NCBI GenBank assembly: GCA_902516225.1
Contig: CABXXS010000019.1
Span: 1-18,647, forward strand
Direction: 5' to 3'
DNA from: Puniceicoccaceae bacterium
GTDB lineage: Bacteria > Verrucomicrobiota > Verrucomicrobiae > Opitutales > Coraliomargaritaceae
DNA length: 18,647 nucleotides
In this document: positions 1-7,274 of the stretch, piece after piece
Layout: each line of letters opens with the position of its first letter
Numbering within the stretch: position 1 is the stretch's first letter
Notes under the pieces: model-generated
Databases searched by the model: none
What the model was told of the DNA's origin: nothing
What the model saw: only the letters and a program-made list of their open reading frames with translations
Translations under genes and position numbers: made by a program

Positions 1-2
1 GT

Positions 3-149
3 CCTAAAGATCAGCGGAGTGAGGGGAGCAACCACAAGCGCCCAGTTAAGACTAAGAGTAAGTTCGCAGGGAAAAAGTCTAAGAAGTCAGCAGCTAATAT
101 CGAAGTTCGAGCAAAGACTCCTGCCCGGAGATTTAAACGCCCAGATTAA
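3..149 (+). CDS. C-terminal tail of a basic protein (5' end outside window)
   Basis: An open frame enters from the left edge and ends at TAA 147-149, giving 48 residues. They are very rich in Lys and Arg (KSKKS, then a terminal RRFKRPD) and have no hydrophobic core. Such disordered basic tails occur at the C-terminus of DEAD-box RNA helicases and of some rRNA pseudouridine synthases, so an RNA-binding protein is a fair guess, but nothing catalytic is in view. The frame starting at base 1 is also open, to 198, and encodes a less biased peptide. I prefer the frame at base 3 for its coherent basic composition. The gene converges on the pseudopilin operon. Confidence 0.45.
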   Translation, partial: PKDQRSEGSNHKRPVKTKSKFAGKKSKKSAANIEVRAKTPARRFKRPD

Positions 150-243
150 TCAGCGCACAGACAGCTCAAACATTACGAGGCCCACCTTTTAAACTACTTA
201 GAATCGTATTGGACTTTGTAAAACAACCCCTGCCTAATTTAGG
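150..243. other. Convergent intergenic gap
   Basis: This 94-bp gap separates the plus-strand basic protein from the end of the minus-strand pseudopilin operon. The only structure seen is a short inverted repeat, GCCTAATTTAGGC, at 232-244. It overlaps the last gene's stop codon and has no clean T-run on either side. I do not call it a terminator. Confidence 0.4.
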
Positions 244-1143
244 CTATAAAGGGCGCGCCAAGAAGTTGACACGGCGAGTGTACACTTCGGAATTGGCCGA
301 AATATAACTTTCGTCTGTTTCGTATCCAGTCTGCGCCCTAGCATCATTTTGGATCACTTGAAGGGCCTCATCGGAAATTATCACTAAGGTAATTTCTGCA
401 TAAGCTAACTGTTTTTTTAAAGCATTGTCACCACTTGATTGAGGGCCTACAGTAGCATTATCGCCGCCGTAAATTGTCTTCTCAGTGTAAGCAGAGACTA
501 AAGTTTCTGTGCCCGTTATGCCGTCATCCTCCACATAAAAATCTACTCTAAAATCTACAATATTAGAGGCCAAGAAATTACGCCCTTTTTCACCAATTGT
601 TGAATCATCGCTCCACAGCGTATTATTAAATGACTTTTTTTGATTATCTTCCCCCCCCATTAAATCTTCAAAAGTGGTTCTAGGATCGATTACATTTCGG
701 TAGAGGATAAAAGTTCTTTCATCTCCTGATTCTGCGCCTGTGATAGGGTCACTATACTTCAAAAGGTAGGAGATGCCGCAAATATCGCCCGGTCCAGTCG
801 GTCGGTCTTGAGCAGGCGAAAATAATTTTAACTCGGTAGTCTTAAAATTGCTACCGCTCCCAAAAGGATCATCAAGGGGCACTTGCTCCGACTCCAGCCA
901 AGTCATGTTATTATTACGAAAGACTGCTGCCTCTAGATCTTGAGTCAACAAGTCCATAACTATCCTAGCCTCCGCATTCGCAGTGAGTTTACCGGAAGAA
1001 CGATTCCAAACTTTTAGTACCTCGCTAGTAATTTGAATAACCAGGCCCGTGAGTATAACCATGACTACAGTGGCCACCATTATTTCGATTAGCGTAAACG
1101 CGCTTTGATGCTTCTTTTGACGGCTAAAATTCAATCTTTTCAT
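244..1143 (-). CDS. GspJ/PilW-like minor pseudopilin
   Basis: A 299-residue prepilin-like protein. After a 15-residue basic leader comes the prepilin peptidase site A15^F16-TLIE with Glu at +5 (E20), then a hydrophobic helix (about 21-42) and a long periplasmic domain. Length and fifth position in a G-G-H-I-J order point to the GspJ class, or to protein C of the Verru_Chthon cassette known in Verrucomicrobia. The -1 residue is Ala rather than the usual Gly. The ATG at 1143 is preferred over an in-frame TTG at 1149 because AGGA sits 7 nt before it. It starts 12 nt after the GspI-like gene. It holds a G8 tract and an A7 tract that could slip. It is the last gene of the operon; no GspK follows. 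Confidence 0.8.
   Translation of the reverse strand: MKRLNFSRQKKHQSAFTLIEIMVATVVMVILTGLVIQITSEVLKVWNRSSGKLTANAEARIVMDLLTQDLEAAVFRNNNMTWLESEQVPLDDPFGSGSNFKTTELKLFSPAQDRPTGPGDICGISYLLKYSDPITGAESGDERTFILYRNVIDPRTTFEDLMGGEDNQKKSFNNTLWSDDSTIGEKGRNFLASNIVDFRVDFYVEDDGITGTETLVSAYTEKTIYGGDNATVGPQSSGDNALKKQLAYAEITLVIISDEALQVIQNDARAQTGYETDESYISANSEVYTRRVNFLARPL
635..658 (-). repeat. Coding homopolymer tracts (A7 and G8)
   Basis: Read on the minus strand, the GspJ-like gene has eight consecutive G (651-658, across Met-Gly-Gly-Glu) and, 9 bp further downstream in the gene, seven consecutive A (635-641, across Gln-Lys-Lys). The frame is intact at the present lengths. A change of one base in either run would truncate the protein in its middle. 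Confidence 0.85.
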
Positions 1144-1155
1144 TTTCAAATCCTA

Positions 1156-1845
1156 CTAACGAACTACCGCCGTATTGTATGTAAATAAAGGTTCAAAATT
1201 AGCAACGTCAGAGAGTCCCTTATTATATGTAAATTTACTATCTGGGCTTTCCGCAAAAATACGAACCTCCATAGCTAAGTAGCCTTCTGGATATTGATTG
1301 AAGTCTTTACTAAGATAGAGAAATCCTTCTCCCTCATTATCACGCGTCGTACTAGTTAATTCAGTCTCTGGCGTAACGGATGAAGCTGTTAGTATGACAC
1401 GATAAACAGGGCCAGCTGCGATTACATCTGTCCCCGTTCGAATGTCGCTAGCTACGACCTGTGCCTTTGTCGCCTCGCCTACGGTGAATTGGTCGCTAAA
1501 GCCAACTACAAGGCTAACATCATCATTAATGTCATAAGCCCTAAAAACAAATGCTGTAATAAAACCATCTGTGCGCAGCTCTTTGTAAATAGTCTCAAAC
1601 TTTGATTGTCCACTAACTGCAATATCTGGAGAGCTCTGCAGAAATGTGTTGATCGTGTTAACCACCGAAGAAACTTCGTCTACCTTTTCTACTTCATCGA
1701 CAGATTGTAAAGTTGGGCCGAGTAATCCTACCAATGCTAGTACTGTAACAAGAAAAATTCCGATCGCGAGTACCACTTCAATTAAGCTGAAGCCTTTGCG
1801 ACAAAGAAATAGAGACCCATCGGCTCCTTCAGTTGGTAATTTCAT
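1156..1845 (-). CDS. GspI/PilV-like minor pseudopilin
   Basis: A 229-residue prepilin-like protein. Leader of 18 residues ending in G18, cleavage site G^FSLIE with Glu +5 at E23, then a hydrophobic helix (about 24-43) ending in GLLGPTLQSVDEVEK, and a periplasmic domain. The SLIEVVLAIGIF start and size fit the GspI/PilV class, equivalent to Verru_Chthon cassette protein B. The leader has a cysteine just before the cleavage region (LCRKG). The ATG at 1845 is the only sensible start. No Shine-Dalgarno sequence is visible, and the start lies 13 nt after the GspH-like stop, so translation may be coupled. As a minor pseudopilin it should help start or tip a periplasmic pseudopilus. Confidence 0.8.
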   Translation of the reverse strand: MKLPTEGADGSLFLCRKGFSLIEVVLAIGIFLVTVLALVGLLGPTLQSVDEVEKVDEVSSVVNTINTFLQSSPDIAVSGQSKFETIYKELRTDGFITAFVFRAYDINDDVSLVVGFSDQFTVGEATKAQVVASDIRTGTDVIAAGPVYRVILTASSVTPETELTSTTRDNEGEGFLYLSKDFNQYPEGYLAMEVRIFAESPDSKFTYNKGLSDVANFEPLFTYNTAVVR

Positions 1846-1858
1846 AAAATTTAGAATG

Positions 1859-2530
1859 TTAATCGGGGTTCGGTATATCAGAAGGGTCTTTAACTAATGT
1901 TGTCGTGCCCACTCTGCGAAATATAAGGGCTGCTTTGAGACCCCCATTCTTAGACTCACTAAAGTCTACTTTAAGAGCGCCTCCATTCTCTGGCTTAAGT
2001 GTCCCAGCTTGAAGAACCAACCAATTATTATCAAAGCCAGTAGCCATCGTACCGTTGCTATTAAACTCATAGTAATAATAAGCTTCACCAGTTCCAGCGC
2101 CTTGGGCAGTCCGCAAAGGATAATCTATTTTAATAATATTTGAGAGCGGGGACCAATCCTCATACAATTTTGGATTTGGGTTGAAATAAATCCCTTCAGG
2201 AAGATAAGTGCCTTGCGTTGCGGCGTACCAACTTCCAGTAGGATCTCCGTTCGACTCTAACTCTTCATATATTATGCCAAAAAAGCGCAATTTTTTTTCA
2301 TCATCATTATTCGAGGCATTATCAGAATAAATAATTAGACGGGACTTAGCGCTCTTGAGTATGGCCTGCCCCCTCGCGCCCTGCGCGATACCAGATACGA
2401 TACGCTGCGCAGAGCTTAGCTTCGCGCCGTCTCCTCCGGAACCTCCAATAAAAATAATGGAAGAAGCTATTAGTATAATACTAATCACCACCAGCAATTC
2501 TATTAAAGTAAATGCAGATTTTTTCTTCAT
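1859..2530 (-). CDS. GspH/FimT-like minor pseudopilin
   Basis: A 223-residue prepilin-like protein with a very short leader: cleavage at A6^F7-TLIE with Glu +5 at E11, then helix ELLVVISIILIASSIIFIGG. The region after the helix (AQRIVSGIAQGARGQAILKSAKSRLIIY) has the GspH/FimT look, in which the helix leads into a repeated-Ala segment and a beta-rich domain. Verru_Chthon cassette protein D is the matching family. It starts 18 nt after the second GspG-like gene, with only a weak GGAAA upstream. Like the GspJ-like protein it has Ala at -1, which a prepilin peptidase tolerates less well than Gly. Confidence 0.78.
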   Translation of the reverse strand: MKKKSAFTLIELLVVISIILIASSIIFIGGSGGDGAKLSSAQRIVSGIAQGARGQAILKSAKSRLIIYSDNASNNDDEKKLRFFGIIYEELESNGDPTGSWYAATQGTYLPEGIYFNPNPKLYEDWSPLSNIIKIDYPLRTAQGAGTGEAYYYYEFNSNGTMATGFDNNWLVLQAGTLKPENGGALKVDFSESKNGGLKAALIFRRVGTTTLVKDPSDIPNPD

Positions 2531-2548
2531 AAGGTTTCCGTGCGTTTA

Positions 2549-3130
2549 CTAATCCGCTAGTGAATAGCTGGGAGCACCGAGGTCTTCATCCTCTTCCACG
2601 TAAGCACTGACCAAAGCCTTGATCTCTTTATTGCTGCCAGAAGAGTCTTTGACTGTAACCTCTTGATCACCATCACCATCGATAATAATAATAATATTAG
2701 TATTATTAAAACGATCAGCGAGCTGGTCAGGGTCGACTGAATCGTCATCTTTTAGAAAAAATTCGGACTCGGAGAAACTATGGAATCCAATTAAACGGCG
2801 GTTGCCTCCTACGGCGGAATCAAGTACTTTTCCAGTTGTAGTACTCCTCCCTGAGAGCGTCTCCATAAATTCCTTACACATGCTGGCACTGGACAAGTCA
2901 ACTTTCTCGTCGGAATTTCCTGTTACAAAGGGCAGGTAACCATATTCACCTTTAAACATTTGGATCGCATTGACATAACCTGAAAGTTGAGCCTTTGATG
3001 CGGCAATATTCGCTTGTTTGCGGACAGCTCCGACAGTGGGAATTAAAATCCCTGCTAAAATACCGATGATTGCTATAACCATAAGTAATTCTATTAAAGT
3101 AAATCCTAGTATCTGTTTGTTTCGTTTCAT
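2549..3130 (-). CDS. GspG-like pseudopilin, divergent second copy
   Basis: A 193-residue pseudopilin with leader MKRNKQILG^FTLIE (Glu +5 = E14), the classic LLMVIAIIGILAGILIPTV helix, and the KAQLSGYVNAIQMFKGEYGYLPF segment typical of GspG. It lacks the DPWGNPY motif found in its upstream neighbour. Instead it has five isoleucines followed by DGDGDQE (146-157), which resembles an EF-hand-like acidic loop. The ATG at 3130 is chosen over an upstream TTG (3193) because AGGAG at 3140-3144 is well placed and because the TTG would add residues before the leader. It starts 4 nt after the previous stop. It may be a second pseudopilus subunit or a minor one. Confidence 0.82.
   Translation of the reverse strand: MKRNKQILGFTLIELLMVIAIIGILAGILIPTVGAVRKQANIAASKAQLSGYVNAIQMFKGEYGYLPFVTGNSDEKVDLSSASMCKEFMETLSGRSTTTGKVLDSAVGGNRRLIGFHSFSESEFFLKDDDSVDPDQLADRFNNTNIIIIIDGDGDQEVTVKDSSGSNKEIKALVSAYVEEDEDLGAPSYSLAD
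2666..2707 (-). repeat. In-frame trinucleotide/hexanucleotide repeat
   Basis: On the minus strand the gene reads AAT/ATT-type codons giving a run of Ile, then GAT GGT GAT GGT GAT. The result is a small simple repeat encoding Ile5 and (Asp-Gly)2-Asp. It lies inside the second GspG-like gene and keeps the frame. Confidence 0.75.
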
Positions 3131-3134
3131 AAAG

Positions 3135-3779
3135 TTATTCTCCTGCAAATATAATACCTGCACCATTAGCTGTGTCGCGGAAATCGTTAGCAATAAGGCC
3201 AGTACTAGCGTTTATTTTTGTTTTGATAGTATTATTTGCAGTGTTGCCACCGGCGCCAGTAGAATACAAATGATACCCGAACATCTCATACGAGTTAGGC
3301 CTGTCATCCCACTTGTACCAATACATGTACGGATTTCCCCAAGGATCTAAAAGATTTGTTGTTTCACTATCTATTCCAATAGTAGCAAACTTTGTTTCGT
3401 CTAAAAATTTTGGGTTACGTTTGATTTGATTCTCATCGGTAATTATAATTGCCTCTATATTGCTAACACTATCATTCGGGTCCGGATCATCAATAACTAA
3501 CCTTCCTGTAAGAGCATAAAGTAATGTTTTATTTGTATCGGTCTCTCCTGACTTATGCCATGGATAGTCACCATAGCGTGACTTAAACTGCTCAAGAGCT
3601 TGTGCGATTGTCGCCAACTCTGCCCTTGCTTTAGTGCGAGCTTGGGCATTTTGGACGCCACGAGATATCCCAAAAGTAATACCAGCAAGTATTAGGATGA
3701 TAGCAATCACCATCAACAGTTCAATGAGTGTGAAGCCATTGCGGTTAGGATGGCTGTTAACTAAAAATTTTCGTCGCAT
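3135..3779 (-). CDS. GspG-like major pseudopilin
   Basis: A 214-residue protein. Leader of 15 residues, cleavage G15^F16-TLIE (Glu +5 = E20), then LLMVIAIILILAGITFGISR. It has the GspG hallmarks: the Ala-rich stalk AELATIAQALEQFKSRYGDYP (52-73) and DPWGNPYMYW (145-154), followed by YHLYSTGAGGN, which corresponds to the Y..YS.GADG region of GspG. GspG proteins form the type II secretion pseudopilus, normally stabilised by a calcium site in this C-terminal part. The ATG at 3779 is preferred over the TTG at 3824, since the latter would put a long hydrophobic stretch in the leader. No clear Shine-Dalgarno sequence. It is the first gene of the five-gene pseudopilin block, 121 bp after the sugar porter. 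Confidence 0.85.
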   Translation of the reverse strand: MRRKFLVNSHPNRNGFTLIELLMVIAIILILAGITFGISRGVQNAQARTKARAELATIAQALEQFKSRYGDYPWHKSGETDTNKTLLYALTGRLVIDDPDPNDSVSNIEAIIITDENQIKRNPKFLDETKFATIGIDSETTNLLDPWGNPYMYWYKWDDRPNSYEMFGYHLYSTGAGGNTANNTIKTKINASTGLIANDFRDTANGAGIIFAGE

Positions 3780-3809
3780 ATAAGAGGTAAAGAGATATAG
3801 GCCAAAATG

Positions 3810-3823
3810 TGTGTAGATACACA
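3810..3823. promoter_or_regulatory. Palindrome in the pseudopilin leader
   Basis: TGTGTA-GA-TACACA has perfect 6-bp arms with a 2-bp centre. It lies about 30 bp upstream of the first pseudopilin start and downstream of the candidate promoter. It could be an operator; the loop is too small for a good RNA hairpin. No factor can be named. Confidence 0.35.
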
Positions 3824-3851
3824 AATATGATTGTATAACAACAGTATTAAT

Positions 3852-3880
3852 AATCTACATTAACACTAAGTAATAGCCAA
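3852..3880 (-). promoter_or_regulatory. Candidate promoter of the pseudopilin operon
   Basis: On the minus strand TTGGCT (3875-3880) and TAGATT (3852-3857) are separated by 17 bp, each matching the sigma-70 consensus at four of six positions. It sits in the 121-bp gap between the porter stop and the first pseudopilin. No intrinsic terminator was seen after the porter, so read-through from that operon is also possible. Confidence 0.28.
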
Positions 3881-3900
3881 GTTAAAATCAATCCAAGATG

Positions 3901-5655
3901 CTACGGGGCATCAATATCTTCAACGAAGAGAGTCAAGATAGCAGCGATTACCCAGGCAACACCTCCTAGCACGAGAGCAAGTACCGCCTGACCGTCAAAC
4001 AAGCGTTGGACAAAGAACCCGAGAACACTCGCCGCTAGCATTTGAGGCAGAACAATAAAAAAATTAAAGATTCCCATATAAAGACCCATTTTATCTGACG
4101 GCAGAGCTCCAGATAGTATAGCATATGGCATAGACAGAATGCTAGCCCAAGCAACACCAACACCTAACATTGATAATATTAACCAGTTGGGCCCAGGCAA
4201 AAAGTAAACAGAAGCCAAACCAATAGAACCTATCACAAGCGCCAAGGCATGCGTAGTTTTTCGGCTACTCCACCTAGAAAAACCCGGAAGTGCAAAAGCA
4301 ACTAACGCCGCGAAGCCATTATAAGCTGCAAAGGCAATACCGACCCAATCTGCTCCTGTATTATACTCTTTCTGAATAAATAACATGCGCTCACGCATAT
4401 CTGCCTCAAGTCCAAGTTTAGTACCGTGACTAATAAAAAAATTTACTGTTCGCATGGTACTCACGACCTCATCACTTCCACTGGCGAGGTCATCTCGATA
4501 TTCTGCCAGATCGTGGAGAACGTCGTTATAGATAGCACTAGAATCTCCCACTAGATTTATGTGTTCATAATTAGAAGCTGCCTTCTCAAGGGCACTTACT
4601 TCCGACTCGGAAAGTGTCATATTATATAAGTGACTGGTCACTCCTGCAGTTGTGTAAATCCACATCGAGAAAAGTGCGAACCAAGAGAAAAATTGGACCA
4701 CAGCTAATTGCTTCATTGTCCTGGGCATCGCATAGAAGTCATTCATTGTGACAACTAGGCCATTTGAGAAGCGCCCTTTTTTACTAATAAAAGTAGCTAC
4801 TATTAGAAGTAAACCAAATGAAGAGACTCCACCAGTGACAATATAAAGCTCTTTTTCCCAACCCAAAAAATAAACAACCGCACATAGTATTAAGCCGACA
4901 ACTAATAGTATGGGGCCGTGATTCGACGCGCTAAGAACACTAGCGCGATTAGGGATAGCCTCACTATTTTCATAATCAAAAAATCCAGCTTCCCTGCTCA
5001 TTTTCTGCTCATTATTGAAAGCCGCCAGCTCACTTGGACTATATTCCCGGCTTTTTACCACTGTCCAAAGTACTGCTAACAAAAAAACAACCGCGCCGCT
5101 GTAAAAAGACCATTTAACAGAATCAGGTATGACACCCTCTGGTGCGATATTGGAAACACCAAACCAATTAGTTAATATATAAGGTAAAGCAGAGGCTATA
5201 ACAGAGCCGGCCCCTATAAAGAAACTTTGCATCGCAAAGCCCTCAGTACGTTGGTCTGCAGGCAACTGATCACCAACAAATGCACGAAATGGCTCCATTG
5301 AAACATTGATAGAAGCATCCATTATCCAAAGCATCCCAGCGGCCACCCAAAGTACTGGAGAGTTGGGCATTATTAAAAGAGCGACCGAAGCGCAGATAGC
5401 CCCGACTAGAAAGTAAGGTCTACGGCGACCCATGGAGCACCATGTACGATCACTAAAATAACCGATAATTGGCTGGACTATTAGACCTGTTAAGGGAGCA
5501 GCTATCCAGAGTATCGGAATAGCCTTAAGATCGGCGCCAAGGGTTTCAAATATTCGACTGACATTAGCATTCTGAAGAGCGAAGCCGAACTGTATTCCAA
5601 AGAAACCGAAACTCATGTTCCAAATTTGCCAAAAACTTAATCTAGGTTTTTTCAT
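3901..5655 (-). CDS. SLC45/GPH-type MFS sugar porter, probably maltose/maltooligosaccharides
   Basis: A 584-residue polytopic inner-membrane protein of the major facilitator superfamily. The segment after the second helix, DRTWCSMGRRRPY (69-81), carries the RxGRRRP signature of the SLC45/sucrose-porter group, which moves sugars with cations. The neighbouring malQ suggests maltose or maltooligosaccharides. Two further hydrophobic segments (about 248-266 and 271-290) lie between the halves, as in other bacterial members I recall. Odd point: a mostly polar segment of about 90 residues (340-430) sits between the helix ending WIYTTAGVT and the following GADWVGIAFAAYNG, where I expect only a short loop. 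It starts 33 bp after malQ with no Shine-Dalgarno sequence and is probably the last gene of that operon. The family call is firm; the substrate is inferred. Confidence 0.85.
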   Translation of the reverse strand: MKKPRLSFWQIWNMSFGFFGIQFGFALQNANVSRIFETLGADLKAIPILWIAAPLTGLIVQPIIGYFSDRTWCSMGRRRPYFLVGAICASVALLIMPNSPVLWVAAGMLWIMDASINVSMEPFRAFVGDQLPADQRTEGFAMQSFFIGAGSVIASALPYILTNWFGVSNIAPEGVIPDSVKWSFYSGAVVFLLAVLWTVVKSREYSPSELAAFNNEQKMSREAGFFDYENSEAIPNRASVLSASNHGPILLVVGLILCAVVYFLGWEKELYIVTGGVSSFGLLLIVATFISKKGRFSNGLVVTMNDFYAMPRTMKQLAVVQFFSWFALFSMWIYTTAGVTSHLYNMTLSESEVSALEKAASNYEHINLVGDSSAIYNDVLHDLAEYRDDLASGSDEVVSTMRTVNFFISHGTKLGLEADMRERMLFIQKEYNTGADWVGIAFAAYNGFAALVAFALPGFSRWSSRKTTHALALVIGSIGLASVYFLPGPNWLILSMLGVGVAWASILSMPYAILSGALPSDKMGLYMGIFNFFIVLPQMLAASVLGFFVQRLFDGQAVLALVLGGVAWVIAAILTLFVEDIDAP

Positions 5656-5688
5656 ATTTAAACTAATTATAATGATCTTAAATGCGGA

Positions 5689-7272
5689 CTATTCGTAAGT
5701 TTTAATCCTATTTGCAGCAAGACCGCGTGAAGTCTTGTATGTTAATTCCTTGAGTCGTATTAATGAAGATTCTAGAATTAAATCGTTAGTAATGCGCCAA
5801 CGCCAACTACCTGATGCTGTGCCCGGAGTGTTCATGCGTGCATTTGAGCCTAGTCCAAGTACATCCTGTAAAGGAACGAGTGTCGCTCCTGCTTTTGAGG
5901 AATAAAGGGCATTAATAAAATCCCAATTAATTTCACTACCATCGGTACCAAAATAAGATATTGCAGCAGTACGCTCTTTTTCGACTTCATCTGCACTACG
6001 AGTACTACTCACTCCAGGCTGACTATTAAACCAACCAACTACAGTATCGTTATCGTGTGTGCCTGTGTAGGCTACACAATTAGAATCATAGGCTTCCGGA
6101 ATGAATGTGTCTTTCATTACATCTGAGCCAAAAGCGAATTGTTGGATACGTAAACCAGGCAGCTGGTAAGCATCGCGTAGAGCTAATACTTCATGAGTAA
6201 TTACTCCAAGATCTTCAGCGATAAGAGGAAGCGGAGCACCTAGCTCATCTAAGAAAATATCTAGAATTTCTTTACCTGGAGCCTCAACCCACCTGCCTTT
6301 AACCGCGCTGTCTGCAGTCCCGTCAATCTCCCAGCAAGAATGAAAGCCACGAAAATGATCTATCCGCGCAAGATCCACCCAATCCATTAGCTTGCGCACT
6401 CTAGAGCGCCACCATGAGAAATCTTGTGATACATGTGACCCCCAATCATATAGAGGATTGCCCCAGAGTTGCCCCGTGGCAGAAAAGTAATCTGGCGGGA
6501 CACCAGCTACCACAGTTGGATTACCATCTGTTGCTAAGCGAAATAAGTTAGGATTACACCACACATCGGCACTATCGTGTGCCATAAAAATGGGCATGTC
6601 TCCAATAATACGGATGCCTAAGTCTTGCGCCTTGGTACGCACTATGCCCCACTGTTGGGATAAAATAAATTGCTCAAAAAGTATACGTCTAATATCTCCA
6701 CTCAATTCTTTCTCCGCATCAGAAAGAGCGGTGGGATCCCGATCTCGAAATACAGGGGGCCACTTTGTCCAAGCCACACCGCCAAATTTAGATTTGAGTG
6801 CACTAAATAAGGCAAATGGCTGTAACCATACAGACTGACGAATTAAGAACTCTTCATAAGCAATGCGCAGGGAGCTATTCGCTCCCAAATTAAAGAATCT
6901 GCTGGACGCTCTCCTTGCTAGTTCGAGCTTATTTAAGTGTGCGTCTACGTACTTTATAGCTGCTCTATCTGGCATCCTGAAAGAATCTAGTTCTACCTTA
7001 GTAATGAATCCAGATTCATAGAGTGATTCAGGGCTTAGAAATAAACTACTAACAGCAAAAGCAGATATGCTTTGATAAGGCGAATCGCCATACCCTGTCG
7101 GATGGAGAGGAAGAATCTGCCATAAATTTTGCCCACTCTCTGCCAATGCTTCAAGCCAGCACAAGGCACTAGGTCCAAAATCTCCCACGCCAAAATCACC
7201 AGGAAGTGAAGATGGGTGTAAAAGTATTCCGCTGTCTCGGTTAAAGAGTGATGGTGATACGGACTTCCCCAT
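5689..7272 (-). CDS. malQ: 4-alpha-glucanotransferase (amylomaltase, GH77)
   Basis: A 527-residue cytoplasmic enzyme that moves glucan units between maltooligosaccharides and releases glucose. It begins with the GH77 hallmark GILLHPSSLPGDFGVGDFG (15-33) and WQILPLHPTGYGDSPYQS. Catalytic residues are visible: nucleophile D305 in ARIDHFRGF, acid/base E353 in IAEDLG, and D407 in YTGTHDND. The length is normal for the compact bacterial MalQ class. The start at 7272 is 2 nt after the stop of the preceding exported protein, with AGGGTGA upstream, so the two are probably co-translated. The porter follows 33 bp later. Together they form an uptake and processing unit for maltodextrins. No phosphorylase or glucokinase is in view, so the pathway is incomplete here. 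Confidence 0.95.
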   Translation of the reverse strand: MGKSVSPSLFNRDSGILLHPSSLPGDFGVGDFGPSALCWLEALAESGQNLWQILPLHPTGYGDSPYQSISAFAVSSLFLSPESLYESGFITKVELDSFRMPDRAAIKYVDAHLNKLELARRASSRFFNLGANSSLRIAYEEFLIRQSVWLQPFALFSALKSKFGGVAWTKWPPVFRDRDPTALSDAEKELSGDIRRILFEQFILSQQWGIVRTKAQDLGIRIIGDMPIFMAHDSADVWCNPNLFRLATDGNPTVVAGVPPDYFSATGQLWGNPLYDWGSHVSQDFSWWRSRVRKLMDWVDLARIDHFRGFHSCWEIDGTADSAVKGRWVEAPGKEILDIFLDELGAPLPLIAEDLGVITHEVLALRDAYQLPGLRIQQFAFGSDVMKDTFIPEAYDSNCVAYTGTHDNDTVVGWFNSQPGVSSTRSADEVEKERTAAISYFGTDGSEINWDFINALYSSKAGATLVPLQDVLGLGSNARMNTPGTASGSWRWRITNDLILESSLIRLKELTYKTSRGLAANRIKTYE

Positions 7273-7274
7273 GA

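Noticed and set aside
1..198. Frame 1 as the true left-edge gene
   Set aside because: It is open for 65 codons but shows no coherent composition, while frame 3 encodes a typical basic tail; the choice is not certain.
232..244. GCCTAATTTAGGC as a terminator for the pseudopilin operon
   Set aside because: The stem is only 5 bp with a 3-nt loop and has no adjacent T-run.
3780..3824. TTG start extending the first GspG-like protein by 15 residues
   Set aside because: It would add a hydrophobic stretch before the prepilin leader and cover the leader palindrome; the ATG at 3779 gives a normal leader.
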